In this document: piece after piece, positions 22,350 through 33,693 of the stretch | How the letters are laid out: each line of letters starts with the position of its first letter | Position numbering within the stretch: position 1 is the stretch's first letter | Origin: Adiantum capillus-veneris | Lineage: Eukaryota; Streptophyta; Polypodiopsida; Polypodiales; Pteridaceae | Reading direction: 5' to 3' | Assembly (NCBI GenBank): GCA_014529385.2 | Contig: CM043953.1 | Coordinates: 115,296,049 to 115,356,048, forward strand | Length of the DNA: 60,000 bases | Notes under the pieces: model-generated | What the model saw: the letters and a program-made list of their open reading frames with translations, nothing else | What the model was told of the DNA's origin: nothing | The model's database searches: none | Program-made: the position numbers and the translations under genes

Positions 22350-24187
22350 CACACACTCTGGGAAGGTGCAGCCGGAACATACGCCTTTGAAGGAGAAGCA
22401 AGGAGGGAGGTGCTGTCGAATTCTCGCCTCAAGAAGCTCTATTAGATTAGAGAATCGAGAGGATTATCAGTCCTTAATCACGGTAACCACGGTCTAATTA
22501 ATGCTTCTGCAAATCCTTTTCATTACCATCTAAATTTCTCGTCTATTATGCTTATTCCTAGTCGTAATTCTCTATAATCACTCTCTAAATTCTCCTTAAC
22601 CATATTCTATTATGTAATCATCATCCCATAGCTGAATTATCAGCCATTCATCACTCTTAATTAATGATTAGTGCACGATTATTAGAATTTCTCTCTCTAG
22701 GTAGCATAGAAATTAATCGATAAGCTGGTAATTGTGTAGATTGATGAGAATCTCTCTCTGGTAATTCCATTAGTGAAATCCTATTATTCTTAATCATGTA
22801 AGCCGAGTAATTATCTTTAGAGCCGGTTCCCATAGGATTATGTGTCATCCATAATGATTGCTAGACGGAAAAATCTAAACCTCTCATGTAGCAGGCATTG
22901 CTTGATGTCGCTAATCTATTATTTGGCTTGTTATGACGCTTACGGACATTAGCTCTTTTCCCCAAGTTAATTACTTAAAGTAGTGAGTTTAAAATGGCCC
23001 CGGTAAAGAGGACTCGCTTTGGTGGAGCCCACAACCACGAGGCAGGAACGAGCAAGGTGAACGGAAAGGGAAAAGCTCCCATGGAGGAACAAATACCGGC
23101 CATCTCACGGGCCATCGACGAAGAAATGGAAGAGGTAGATCATAATTTCATTCAAGTTGTTTAATTTAACATTGCACACGTTTAGTTAAGAATGAAAATA
23201 TCCCCAAACATGTTGGAGAAATCCGACGGAAACCTCGGCATTGAATTCATTGTACATTAAGTTCTAAAGTAGGAAGGAAATGATTGATGGGTATTCTGGT
23301 TGCAATTAGGAAAGAATGTTTGCTAGGGAAAATTTAGCTCGACATGTTCATTTTATTTCCAATGTTGAATCAGTCCTGACCTCCCTACTGATCATAGGGG
23401 GCAGAGTTCCTCATTAAGAACCTTTGAATCCACGACTTGCTTTCTATGCGGTGGGAACCCACGTCTTTCTTTCTATGCGGTGGGAGTGTCCATGACGTGC
23501 TTTCTATGCGGTGGACATACCTAGTTGTATGGGCAGCTAGGCGACAACGGGAGGAGTGAACTCTTGCTGGAGGGGGGATGTTGTACCTCCAGAACATTGG
23601 AACTTTTATGAATAAGTTTGAGTAGAATTTTTAGTAGAATTCTGTCTTGGTGTTGTTTGCAATACTTGTTGAAGGGCTGTATTAACGAACAATGCGATTC
23701 GGAATTAAACAAGGAATCTTTATGTTGAACAACCTTTGTGGTAGTAATTAGGTCACACAAGGAAGTGTGAGTGTGGGGGTGGAAAGTGGGGGCTTGGCTC
23801 AGGTTGCCAATGCCTACGAGATGGGTGGTCCCGATTGGTCGGGAACTCTCTGTCCCCATTGTGCTTACTTCGATATTAGTAATACTCATTGCTCCTAGAG
23901 CGGTGAAATCTCGAGAATACGTGCCTCTGAAACATGGGGAAAAAGGAACTCGAGGTTTCTCTCCTCTTGGAAGGTGGGTCTTAGGATCACTACATAGGTT
24001 AAATCACGCTTCCCCTACGAGGTGGAGCTAGATTTCCTTGCTAGTAGGCTCGAACTCAATTCACTTTGTGATGAGAGATCGTCCGCTAGATGAATCCAGA
24101 CCACCTTGTTTGCTTCTGCTATAGATCTAGTGGCCACCAGTTTTACCATCAGATTCGTTGTTGAGACGACGGGGTGGGGACCTCACA
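21619..24187 (+). repeat. 3' LTR of the chromovirus (2569 bp)
   Basis: Same start and end as the 5' LTR. About 200 bp present at roughly 14880-15070 of the 5' LTR are missing near 22755, at a point flanked by CTCTCT runs. It retains the MAPVKRTRF exon (ATG at 22994) with its GTAGAT donor, the TATA-like box and the CA repeat. Confidence 0.9.
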
Positions 24188-24192
24188 TTATA
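24188..24192 (+). repeat. Target site duplication TTATA (right)
   Basis: Identical to 13729-13733 and directly follows the CACA end of the 3' LTR. Confidence 0.9.
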
Positions 24193-24335
24193 CGATTGGT
24201 TATCGAGTCGATTAGGTGTAATACTCTCACACGAGTTCACTTCATTAGGATTGACACCCTAGTGAGTTTCCATGCCTCATCCTGGTCGCTTCCCCTATAT
24301 TGATATTTTGTGTTGATGCTTGAGAGCTATGCTAT
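24193..24335 (+). repeat. Continuation of the LTR split by the chromovirus
   Basis: Flanking DNA that continues the LTR begun at 12988, then a short leader. I cannot place the exact LTR end. No clear primer site was found. Confidence 0.3.
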
Positions 24336-24920
24336 GGATGTCCGTCGCGGCGACCCGCAAACAAGTTTAGAGAAGCTCACGAAATTTGAAGAGGGAGAAA
24401 GAACATCACTTTCCTTACCTATGATGGAACCTTTGGAGCAATTGATAAAGTGTTGGCCTTCATCCAACAATTTGACATGGCATTTTGAGATGAAATTTTC
24501 TCCAAATTTTCAATGTTACGTAATGTTTCTATGCACCTCCAAAAATCTACCCGTCAATGGTGGGCAAGACTTTGTGCCCAAGGAGAAGCTTTAAAGAATT
24601 GGAAGGCCGTGAAGACTACCATCATGAAGCAATTCTTTTCAAGAGATGCCAAAGACAAAGTCCTTACAGAACGACAAAGCTTAAAGATGGCACTCTATGA
24701 GTTGATTTAAAGGTATATAGACAAGTTTTGGGATTTACATCTCAAAGACAATATCTCTAAAAGAATATACTTTGCAAAACAAAAGCAACAATTTCGTGTC
24801 AGCCTATGCAAGGGATGAGTGAGTATGTCAAATCACAAAGGCCCAAAACCATCTCAGCTAGCATACATCATACAATGATCACCTCAAGGATCCATTCCTA
24901 GCAAGGAGGTACAAATTTTG
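24336..24920 (+). pseudogene. Ty3/gypsy gag fragment
   Basis: A frame with a typical retrotransposon gag core: ITFLTYDGTFGAIDKV, then RNVSMHLQKSTRQWWARL and KAVKTTIMKQFF. A TGA interrupts it at about 24496 (AFxDEIF), and a TAA follows YELI near 24708, after which similarity continues weakly. Gag forms the particle core. The fragment ends near 24920 against a pol fragment on the other strand, so it has no pol of its own here. Confidence 0.65.
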
Positions 24921-26320
24921 TCCCTTCATCGTTCAATTAAAGCTGGTTGGAGCATTAGTCAGCCCAAAAGGGATTAGAGTTATTTGTATAAGACAAATGT
25001 TGTACGAAAGGCCGTCTTGTGAGTATCTTTTGGCACAATCCTTATTTGATGATAATCACTTTCAAGATCTATTTTACTAAAGTAGGTAGATCCTTGTAGC
25101 TTATCAAATAGATCTTCTATCTTGGGAATATGAAATATATTCTTTATGGCTATCCAATTTAGTGCACAATAGTTCACACACATTCTATAAGTACCATCTT
25201 TCTTTTGTACTAATAGAATGAGTGAACAGAATTGAGTTGAGCTAGACCTTACCATCCCTTTTTGTACAAGTTTGTTCACTTGCCTCATAACTTCCTCTTG
25301 TTGAGCCTAAGATACTCTATAAGGAGGCTATATTAGGGGGTGAACTGCCATGTAGAAGCTCTATTTTATGATCATATTGTCCTCTTGGGGGAGGTAACTT
25401 GCTAGGGATGTCATCTGTGAACACATCTTGAAACTTATTTAGGAGATTTGGCAATTCCGACTCCTCTTTAGTTTCTCTACATGACTCTTTATGAACACAT
25501 ACATCTTCTTTAGACTCTTTGACAAAAACCATGTAACAAGAAATAAAGCTTTCTACTAATTTTTCAAAAGCATGAGCATGTACAAATGGTATAGTGCTAC
25601 TTGCACTTTTTACATCTAGTGTTAGCTTTTTGCCTCTACAAGAAAAGAGGACTTTTCTTTTAAGGAACTTCATTATGGCAGCCATGGAATCAAACCAAGG
25701 TGCCCCTAAAATAACATCTTCATGCTTGAGTGGGGAGATAAAGAAATATTATTTATCTTCATATCTTTGCACATGGAGCCTTGACTTTGCAATAAACGGA
25801 GTAACCAAAACCTCTTGCCCCTTAAAAGCTCCATCAGCTTTCATAGCATCCCCCTCTCGAAATCATTTTTCCTGGCTTGGTAGCGAGCTCAAAAGAGATG
25901 AAATTATGTGTGGAGCCAAGATCAAAAAGTATGAGAGCATCATGCTCTTTTACTTTTTCTCAAGCATAAGAAAGTGGTGATTCTTTGCAGTCTCGTCCTC
26001 ATTTAGAGCTTCCACTGTGGTCACTCTAGGAAGGTCATTGCATTCACTTCTCTTGGACAAAAACATGCAAAACACATCCTTGCTCCCCACACTTGAAGCA
26101 CTTGTTATCATTTTGCTAATGCACTATCTCTTTGATGAAAGCATAGCTTTACCTCTGTAGCCTTTGTCCTTCACCTTTGCTTTGTTATTGCCAAGAGCTT
26201 TGGAAGAATTTGGACAATAGTTTTCTTCCCCTTTTGCTCATGTTTCTTCCTAGCTTCCATAGGTATGGAGCCCTTAGTTTAATAGCTTTGATTGAACTGG
26301 AAGTAGAATAAACATAATGA
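24921..26320 (-). pseudogene. Chromovirus gag end, protease and RT start (fragment)
   Basis: On the minus strand, in order: a half zinc knuckle (CFKCGEQGC near 26110-26060, second half lost); a protease with FDLGSTHNFIS near 25940, where the family has DSGS, followed by HEDVILGAPWFDS; a linker; and an RT N-terminus (VRSSSTQFCSLILLVQKKDGT, then FSKIDLESDYHQIRI) with LTNAPTSFN near 24935. Several frameshifts and stops separate the parts. It stops inside RT, where it meets the plus-strand gag fragment. Confidence 0.7.
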
Positions 26321-26912
26321 GCATTTCATTGAAGAGATTCCTTCATATAGAAAGAGGGAGTGCTTGGTTGGAGATAGCAACAATTTACACATTTCTATTT
26401 AACATGGCATGAACAATAGTTTGTAAAAGTGAGAGAAATAGAGAAATTGACAATAGTTGAGGATCGGATTTACTTGGAGATGGTTCCCCCTCTAAAAGGC
26501 TTTGGTATTATATGTTCTCCCATAAAGAGAGACTTGGTACAATACAATCTTTGTGCTTTTTGAGACCTCTTTGGTGCTATGAAGATGGAGAGCTTCATGC
26601 ACCAAGATTAAGCTTTAAACAACAATTATCTAACTTGTAATCAATAAGAAGTTATCCCCGGACTCTACCCCAATACCTCAAACACCATGAAAGGTGGCGA
26701 GAGCTGGCACGGAGTGAGGAGATAGAGAGAAAAAGAAGTAGCCGTACAAGAAAGAAGTAATCCTCTCACACATAATCACTCTTAGAGCTTAGTTTAACAT
26801 AGTGAAAATGTATATGGAGAAGATGATTAGCATGCTTTGTAGCTTGACACTTGGTTGGATTTGCATTCCATAGCCAAGAGGTGTTGTAGTAGGCTCTCAA
26901 CTTCTCTAGGTT
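26321..26912. other. Non-coding stretch, nothing recognised
   Basis: AT-rich DNA with purine-rich patches (GGAGATAGAGAGAAAAAGAAG near 26720). I see no frame, terminal repeat or RNA gene. Confidence 0.4.
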
Positions 26913-29805
26913 TGTAAGGTCCCTCTCGTACTTCTTTACATTATTAAATTGATGAATTTATCATGGGGTATTTTCTTTTCAAAATGATAATTTTATTTAT
27001 TAACTCTATTATAGAAAAGTGTGGAACAAGCCTCTTATAGACATGGCACAACTTAAAAGGGAAAATTCTATAGAGAAAAGAAGTTCACATTTGACTTTTA
27101 CTCACTAGTGAAACACACCTCTTATGGACTTGAAACCACTCAAAAATTATATTTTATAAAAAGTAGGTGTCCACTTTTGACTTTTCACACTAGTGGGAAA
27201 ATCCTCTCACCATTTGATTTTTCATTTTCTTCTAAGAATAAGAAAATACTTGTCCTACAAAAAGTACCCCATTATTTCAATTGTCACATGATAAGTATTT
27301 GTAAGGCATGTAAGAAAATGTAAGGATTGACATGTGAAGTGTAAGGAGAGACTTTTGAATTGTAAGGAAGAGTAAGAAATGACATGTGAAGGTGTAAGGA
27401 AAAGCATGTGATTTGTAAGAAGAGACATGTGAAGTGTAAGAACGTGTAAGAAAAAGCATGTGATTTTTAAGAAAATGTAAGATAAAGCATGTGAATTGCA
27501 TTAAACACTTAACTTAACTCAAGTTAAACTTGCGTGGATTTGGAGCATACCAAATAAACTAAAATCTATAAGATCTTGGAGTCCATTGCTATATAAAAAG
27601 CTTTAATTTTGAAGAATGGAGACATGTAAATATCCATGCTACATCACACTTAAGCTTCTCCCATCTCCATAGCCCTCAACAAAACCCACTCTTTCCCTGT
27701 AAGTAATTCCAAATCCTCTCTCCATTTTGAACTTCCATAACTCAACCATGGAACCTTAAACATCATTTCCCCTTTCTTTCCTGATTTTCCTTCTCTCTAC
27801 AATTGAGAGAAAACTCTTACCTAATCTTGAAGAAGTAATTTATCCTTTGCTTTAGAATATCTTCCTCTTAGCCACCTTCTATTCTTTTCCCTCACGTCAC
27901 CTTGGACTACACATCACACTCAAGCTCTTGAAGGTCATCATCCTTGGAAGAAGAAGGGGGAAAAGATTTTGAAGAATAAGAGGCCAACCTCTCCCAAGTA
28001 TCTCTCTCAGTTTCTTTAAAACAAGTAACACTACTCTCTATTTATTAACGGTATGTCTAAACTCCCTTCTATGTATTTTATTAACATGTTTACACACCTA
28101 CTCAACCTTGAGCGGGTTGCATACTAGGTGTCATGCCACTCATTCAATTAACCTAAAGAAATCATAAACAAAGTTATAAACACTCACATAATTGCATGAG
28201 ACCCATCATGCATTCATAAAAGGGTTGCATCCTACAAATTCTAAGAAGGATAAAAAATGTTATTGCACTCACACACTCCTACATGTCTTTTGTAATAAAG
28301 TAATCCATGATCACAAAATGCTAGGAAAATATATAGAAAATTTATATTACTCATCCCACTTAATCCAAGTAGGAAAGAATGCATCGTCACTTTTTGATGT
28401 AAATTGGTTGCTTGTTCACAAATAACAAACAAAGACTTTTGGTGAGTAGAAGAAGTCTCACATAGCATATCGCACCATTTGTACTTTAATATTCTTTCTT
28501 TGTTATTTTAAGTTTGTTTTTTGGGGCTTCAAGGGGAAGTAAGGGGATAGCTTCATGGAAGTGATAACCGTGTTGCTTGAACTTAAACTCCCATAGCTTC
28601 CATGGAGATGTTCCATGGATGGCAAGTGATGCAAAAACTAAGGATACTAATAAAAGACAAGGTTAACTTGAAACCTACTACGAGACATAACTCTTAAACA
28701 CTCAAGAAACTAGTTGTATTCTTAAGGTCTTGTTTTATTAAAGCTCAAAATGAACTAAAAACCAAGAGAGTATAACTCAAAAAACTTAATCCAAATTTAA
28801 GCTAAGATTAAAACTTTACCGAGAATATGTGACATGGATAGACCTAGAATAACATAGAAAATTTAAGTGTGAACATTGTCGTACATGTTTGGAAAAGGCC
28901 GACACAGGTGTTTACTGTGGGATACAACAGGGGATGGTCCTTTCTAACTAGGATTGATAACCATTGGTCTATGTTTTGAGCTCGGGTTCATTCTCTGCCA
29001 TAGAAATGTGATTGAATGGGAGTGTGTCGTGATCAAGTGATAGAGACCTGCGGATGCATCTGGAAATCGAAATAGTCCAGGTAGGCCTAATGGATCCATG
29101 AAGGGATCAGGAAAAGGGAGGAGGATGTGAATTTATTTAAGGTACTCTTCTAATTGTTTAATAAAAAGGAACTTTGGAAAGGCTAAGAACCTAAATAGGC
29201 TATTTTGCAATTGTCTACATCAGTCGAACCTTTGCTATGCTTCTCGGATTATTGATTTAAAAAGAATCTATAGTACATTATTTTTTGTAAGCCTTTCCCA
29301 CACAAGATAAAGAAAAATAAGAATTAGAAATTGTGTCATGGTGCCACCTCCACATGTGGCGAAGGAAACAGGATACCCAAGTCTTGGGACAAGGATAGGA
29401 TATGCTTGAGAGATAACTATAAAAATTTACTAATACTAAAGGAAAAAGGAAGTAAAATATTCTAAAAAGGAAAAAAGGTGGAAACAACCTAATAAATGCA
29501 CACTTGTAAGGGTATACAACGGTTTGCATGCTTCTTTCAAATGTTTGAAATGTATTCTTGGTTTGACATGATTGAAATATTGTTTTCTAGTATGATTATA
29601 TTACCTTGGAAAGGTGCATTTACCAAACGGTTTGGTGGGGGGGTGGATTTTGGAGGGTTATGTTGTTGGCCGAAAAGTTGATCCAAACTTTTATGTTCTA
29701 AATAAAGATTGTTTAAAGGTGGAAAAGAGACTCTCAATTCATAGAGTGGGGTTCTAACTTGGGAATGGGGGATACGTGTAGTTGATAATAACCCTCATCT
29801 TAGCA
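26913..29805 (+). repeat. LTR-B copy 3, possibly a solo LTR
   Basis: It starts TGTAAGGTCCCTCTCGTAC at 26913 against unrelated DNA and matches 1431-4375 to about 29805. It carries the TATA box CTATATAAAAAG (27589-27600) and the short-repeat array (27300-27500) just upstream. No internal coding region or second LTR adjoins it, so it reads as a solo LTR of about 2.9 kb. I could not find a matching target duplication or a clean CA end. Confidence 0.55.
27300..27500 (+). repeat. Degenerate short tandem repeats upstream of the LTR-B TATA box
   Basis: Variants of ATGTGAAGTGTAAG and CATGTGATTTGTAAG recur about eight times. The array also occurs at 1760-1975 and, inverted, at about 6430-6660. Its fixed place some 100-300 bp upstream of the TATA box suggests a U3 enhancer-like array. 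Confidence 0.5.
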
Positions 29806-30948
29806 GCACTTGCTGCTTTGACCTTGGCTTCTTGCTCTTCTTATCTAGTGGGGTAGATGTGTCTTCCTCATTACTCTTTTCATACTCCGAGGGCCCTTTG
29901 GCTTCAGCCCCTTTCTGGCTTGCTTCTTTGTCGAAGCCTTGAGAATCTTCTTCTTTGTCGGTATCAGTCTTCTCGTCATCACTTGAACTCTTTTTAGAAG
30001 ACCTTGTTGCCCTTGAAGAAGTTGCAATGGTTGTAGTTTTAATTGGCTTTGCCACAAATCTTGCATGTTGTAATTAGAGAAGCCCGGGATCCACCGGCCG
30101 CTGGTAGATCCTCGATCATACCCAAAGCCTGATAAGGAATCCTGGCTAACATCGGCCCGGCACTCATATAGAGTTTATTTTTTGGCGGAGCCCTTCAGGT
30201 TGGGTTCTACTAGGTTCTCCAGGATGAACTTTCCATAATCGTACCTTATCGTGCGGTTCTCTGCAACTGCTAAGGCCATAACCACTGCAATATGTAGTAG
30301 TGGTTTAGTGTATCTTGGTGGCTTCTGAACTCTGAAGTGCTGAGAGATCAGTCGGAGGGGAAGTTCTAGCTCACCGTATATCATATCACTGTACTTGTAC
30401 TTGTTTCCCTTTTCTTTTAGGAAAGCCTTTTCGTTGTGAATGGACTTTGTTTTTGCCAGAAGATCATACTGTCTCGGATAGAAGTGTAGTGCTTCATTAA
30501 TGATTTCCCTTGTAATCAAAATCCTTGACTTTGTGCCATCCTTGTCGGTCAACAATGCTTGACCATCATATTGTATTGAGCTCATTAGCTCATGCGCTTG
30601 CATGTAATCTGTTCCCCAGGGTGGCAACCTCAAAAATTGTTCGAGGTGAATTGCCCTCACTGCATTGACAACTTTTGGTCTTCAGTGAAGAGTCCAAATT
30701 TCTCTTGGCATTATGGTGGTCTTTATGCTTTCACCTTCAGCATCCTTGAATTTTGCGACGAAGATGTGGGCAGGGATCTGAGCCAAGACTTCATTAGATA
30801 AATGAGACTTCTCATGTGTCGAGAGCTCATCCACTTCATATGGTTCTTTCACCCATTGCTTGGCTTGCTTTTGGCGAGGCATTTTGCAATTACAGGCTAT
30901 CAGAATTTTTTTTAGAATCGGTAGTTTGCAGACGTTTAGTAAAAACAA
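29795..30948 (-). pseudogene. X-like protein, N-terminal part
   Basis: A minus-strand frame probably starting at MPRQKQAKQWVKEP (30882). It reads RAIHLEQFLRLPPWGTDYMQ, ILITREIINEALHFYP and HIAVVMALAVAENRTIRYDYG, then after a TAA and a frameshift an acidic/basic low-complexity tail (SSDDEKTDTDKEED, KKSKKPRSK). A TGA (30682) and the TAA at about 30175 interrupt it. I recognise no family; the globular part faintly recalls the helical domain of plant 'putative transposon proteins'. The tail composition resembles the start of ORF X at 10482, so the two may be ends of one protein type. It is cut at 29805 by LTR-B. Confidence 0.45.
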
Positions 30949-32157
30949 GTCAAAAAGCTAAAATTGATCATAACTTGAACAAATCTTATCCATTCTTGGC
31001 CAATATTTCCACAGTGGGACTAAGAAGACTAGGACTATCACTGATGAGGATCTGGGTCAAATCTGGGTCATAGGTACACCGATCGTGATCGTAGTACCTG
31101 GGCCAAATTAAGATTTGACTATATAGCTATGTTCCTGATAGTTAGTCGGTCATTTTGGTCCTACTACCCTGTGATTTGGATAACTTTTGAATTTGTTAGA
31201 CCCAATTTTGGACTGTAAGTCTGTTTTGGACCAGATATTGATTTTCTATGGGTTTTTGGTGTCCAAATGGCTTGAAACTTAATGAGGGGCTTGGTCTTGA
31301 TGCCTATGAGACAGTTGTATGGTCAAGGACTCATTTTGATGAAGAGGTACAACGATCGCAATCGTAGTACTAGCACTTTTTTTGATGAAAATTGTATGGT
31401 CATGATCCCCTATGTCTACCTAGCCCAATGATGAGTTTATGACAAGTTTGGACTTAAAATGAGTAGTTTAGAGAAATTTCTCACTATTTGACCCTATTTT
31501 ACTAAGTCTGGACATAACTGACTTTTTTGGCTAACTTTGGGTGGTCCCTGGAGTTAGTAGATGTTAGTGGTCCTACTATCATCTGTCTACTCTTGTGTCA
31601 GATTCCGTCCTGTTCAGTCACTTTTAGGCCTGTCTTTGGGGATTTTCCAATTTTGGATATTTTTTGGGATACTTATAGTATATTTGAGTATCTCTAAGTC
31701 ACAATATGGACTTTGAAGTCTATTCCGGGCATAATTCCTCCTCTGTGTGCACACATGTGACTGAAATGGTCATATTGGTTCTTGTGAGTGATTTTGAGCT
31801 TCGTTTCTAATTCCTCTTGATGTACAGACTCCTGGCAGTATATCTATGCTTCTGGGGTAATCCGTCTTGGTTTCTGGTCAGAGTCTAGTACCTGTGGGTC
31901 ATTTTTCCTGTTTCGGCTGTGTTTGTCAATTCCTAACCATTCAATAAGAAAAACTTGTGCATTTTCTATTAAAATTCACAGAAGACTACCCTAAAGTATG
32001 GTCTAGGCCTGGGCAATGTCAGATTTGGCAAAATCACCCCCTGGGGTCACCGATTGCAATCGCAGTTGAGAGCCCAAATTGACTTTTGATTATACTAGTG
32101 AATAGACGCTGAGCTGGGGAGACATTTGGCAATTTCTGTTCTAAAAATGGGTGATGA

Positions 32158-32183
32158 GGTACACCGATCGCGATTGGTGTACC
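32158..32183. repeat. Near-perfect 26-bp palindrome
   Basis: GGTACACCGATCG followed by CGATTGGTGTACC. The halves differ at one pair, and the symmetry extends outward (GGTGATG / CATCACC) with a 2-base bulge. It could form a hairpin as DNA or RNA. Confidence 0.7.
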
Positions 32184-32865
32184 ATCACCAAATTGTGATT
32201 TGACACTTGGAGCTTGATCTTGGCATTGAGGGGTACCCCATGGTGTTTTCTAACCTTGAATTGGACTCTTTTTGATGCCTCTATGGGCCCTAAACCTACC
32301 CATCCAAATCCCTTCCGGATGTGATTCGTGTGCATGTTTGTTCAGTGTTTTGTGCTTGCATGCATTATAGGACTCATCTTTACCTACTAGAGATCATACC
32401 TGTGAAATCTCGTGTGAAACGGTAATCCTGGATGTCCATATGGAATGAAAGTGCAGCAAGGAGCTCTAGGTCACAAAGCTCTCTCTCTCTCTCTCTAAAA
32501 TCTCGCAGCGAATAATGAACTAGAAATCGGCCTACCCAACCTATTATATGTAACCGAGACTTCCGTGATGCAAGGAATGTTTTCATTACCTTTGGTCTTG
32601 AAATACTCAGTATACCGACTGTTCGTCATTCTGATGTCGTATCACGGTTTAATGCGATTCTGGCAAAATCTTGCCATCGTTCTTTAAGCTGAAAATTTGA
32701 CATCTTCAGAATAACTTCATATTTTCCATGCTCAAAGATCATATCATACTATTTTGGAGGTTGCTTTCATATCTTGATTCCGACCCTTTTTGGGTATGTT
32801 TATTAAATTTGGAAGTTTCATTAGCAGAAATCAAACGAAATGAACTGAAAATACTTAGTTTCTGG

Positions 32866-33080
32866 CAAAAATTAGCCAAAATTTATTGTACTCACCCATA
32901 AGCATATGTTCACACTTGAAGCATCTCAATGCTCTTGATTTTGTCATTATAGGTCATTATTATGCTGGCAAAAAATTAGCCAAAATTTATTGAACTCACC
33001 CATCAGCATATGTTCACACTTGAAGCATCTCAATGCTCTCGATTTTGTCATTACAGCTCATTATTATGCTGGTTGCATGA
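32866..33080 (-). repeat. Tandem duplication, unit about 107 bp
   Basis: Two adjacent copies carrying TAGCCAAAATTTATTG, AGCATATGTTCACACTTGAAG and GATTTTGTCATTA. They differ at a few bases. Confidence 0.75.
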
Positions 33081-33182
33081 TAAAAAGAGCTAAAATTGCC
33101 AGATTTTGACCAAATTTGATCAAAATTGAATTCAAAAAAGTAAAAATCACACACAATTATACATATATACAAGCTGGACATT

Positions 33183-33272
33183 TTAATGACCACAATTGCT
33201 GCTAGATTCAGCTGTTATTTCCCTCTTTCCCAATCTGAGTCGTCCCGGATGAAGGTTTTGTGCTTGTGGTGC
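33183..33272 (-). pseudogene. Tail of the double-protease element ORF, beyond the insertion
   Basis: The minus-strand frame seen at 47916-47795 continues here across the inserted element and ends at a TGA after NNS. One copy of the GTGC target duplication lies at each side (33269-33272, 47795-47798). This shows that the Tat-like element landed within the 3' region of the double-protease element. Confidence 0.6.
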
Positions 33273-33658
33273 TGAGGGCCGAAATGCGGAGCCGTCAGGG
33301 GGTGGCCTGTACACCTCCTTGCCGATCCTCCTCAATGGAAATGGGGTAGAAAAAATCTGCCAAAACAATAGGGGGCACCACCTAACTTGTGTGTGGCTAG
33401 GACACAAAAGAGTGAGTATGTAACACACTATGCAATGGACCATATGGAATGATTCTTGTCATGAGAGAGAGAGAGAGCGGGAGAGAGAACACCACCAAAC
33501 CCTTATGCTTTTTTTCATGAGAGAAAGAGAGAGATCACTCTATTTAAACTCAAAGAAAACATCACTCACCAATCTCCAAGACCATGAGAGAAGGAGAGAG
33601 TGAAAACATCTTGACCATTTGCATGACCTTGAGCATCGAGAGAGAGAGAGAGAGAGAG
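33273..33658 (-). repeat. 3' LTR of Tat-like element, distal piece
   Basis: Matches 45980-46400 of the 5' LTR, including GATCCTCCTCAATGGAAATGGGG and CACCAAACCCTTATGC. It stops in the GA microsatellite, where the LINE begins. Confidence 0.85.
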
Positions 33659-33693
33659 AGATTTTATTATCGTCCTCGGAGGTCAAATATGAC

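Larger units (their letters stand above)
13734..24187 (+). mobile_element. Complete Ty3/gypsy chromovirus, about 10.45 kb
   Basis: A structurally complete element: TG...CA LTRs (13734-16500 and 21619-24187), initiator-Met-tRNA primer site, gag, protease, RT, RNase H, integrase and chromodomain in that order, a purine tract before the 3' LTR, and TTATA duplications. Domain order, chromodomain and primer fit the plant chromoviruses. The very long LTRs recall the Tekay/Del clade, but I cannot assign a clade without a tree. It sits in the LTR of the X-bearing element. The LTRs differ at scattered sites and by a deletion of about 200 bp near 22755, and gag-pol has six stops, so this copy is no longer autonomous. 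Confidence 0.93.
30949..33182. other. Long non-coding stretch with near-palindromes and a tandem duplication
   Basis: No gene found. It contains four near-palindromes with a GGTACaCCGATCG half-site (31073-31098, 31346-31371, 32045-32069, 32158-32183) and a tandem duplication of about 107 bp (about 32866-32972 and 32973-33080). It may be the spacer or an LTR of the double-protease element, whose reading frame resumes at 33272. Confidence 0.45.

Noticed and set aside
28650-28680. GACA|AGGTT at 28660 as the end of LTR-B plus a 5-bp target duplication matching the AGGTT-like flank at 26908-26912
   Set aside because: Similarity to the other two LTR-B copies runs straight through this point, so it is not an end. 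The match is chance.
29796-29830. A clean insertion of LTR-B into a single X gene, with the two X parts as its flanks
   Set aside because: The DNA on the other side of LTR-B (below 26913) is not the continuation of X, and the C-terminal X part lies elsewhere on the opposite strand. At most they are different copies of one family.
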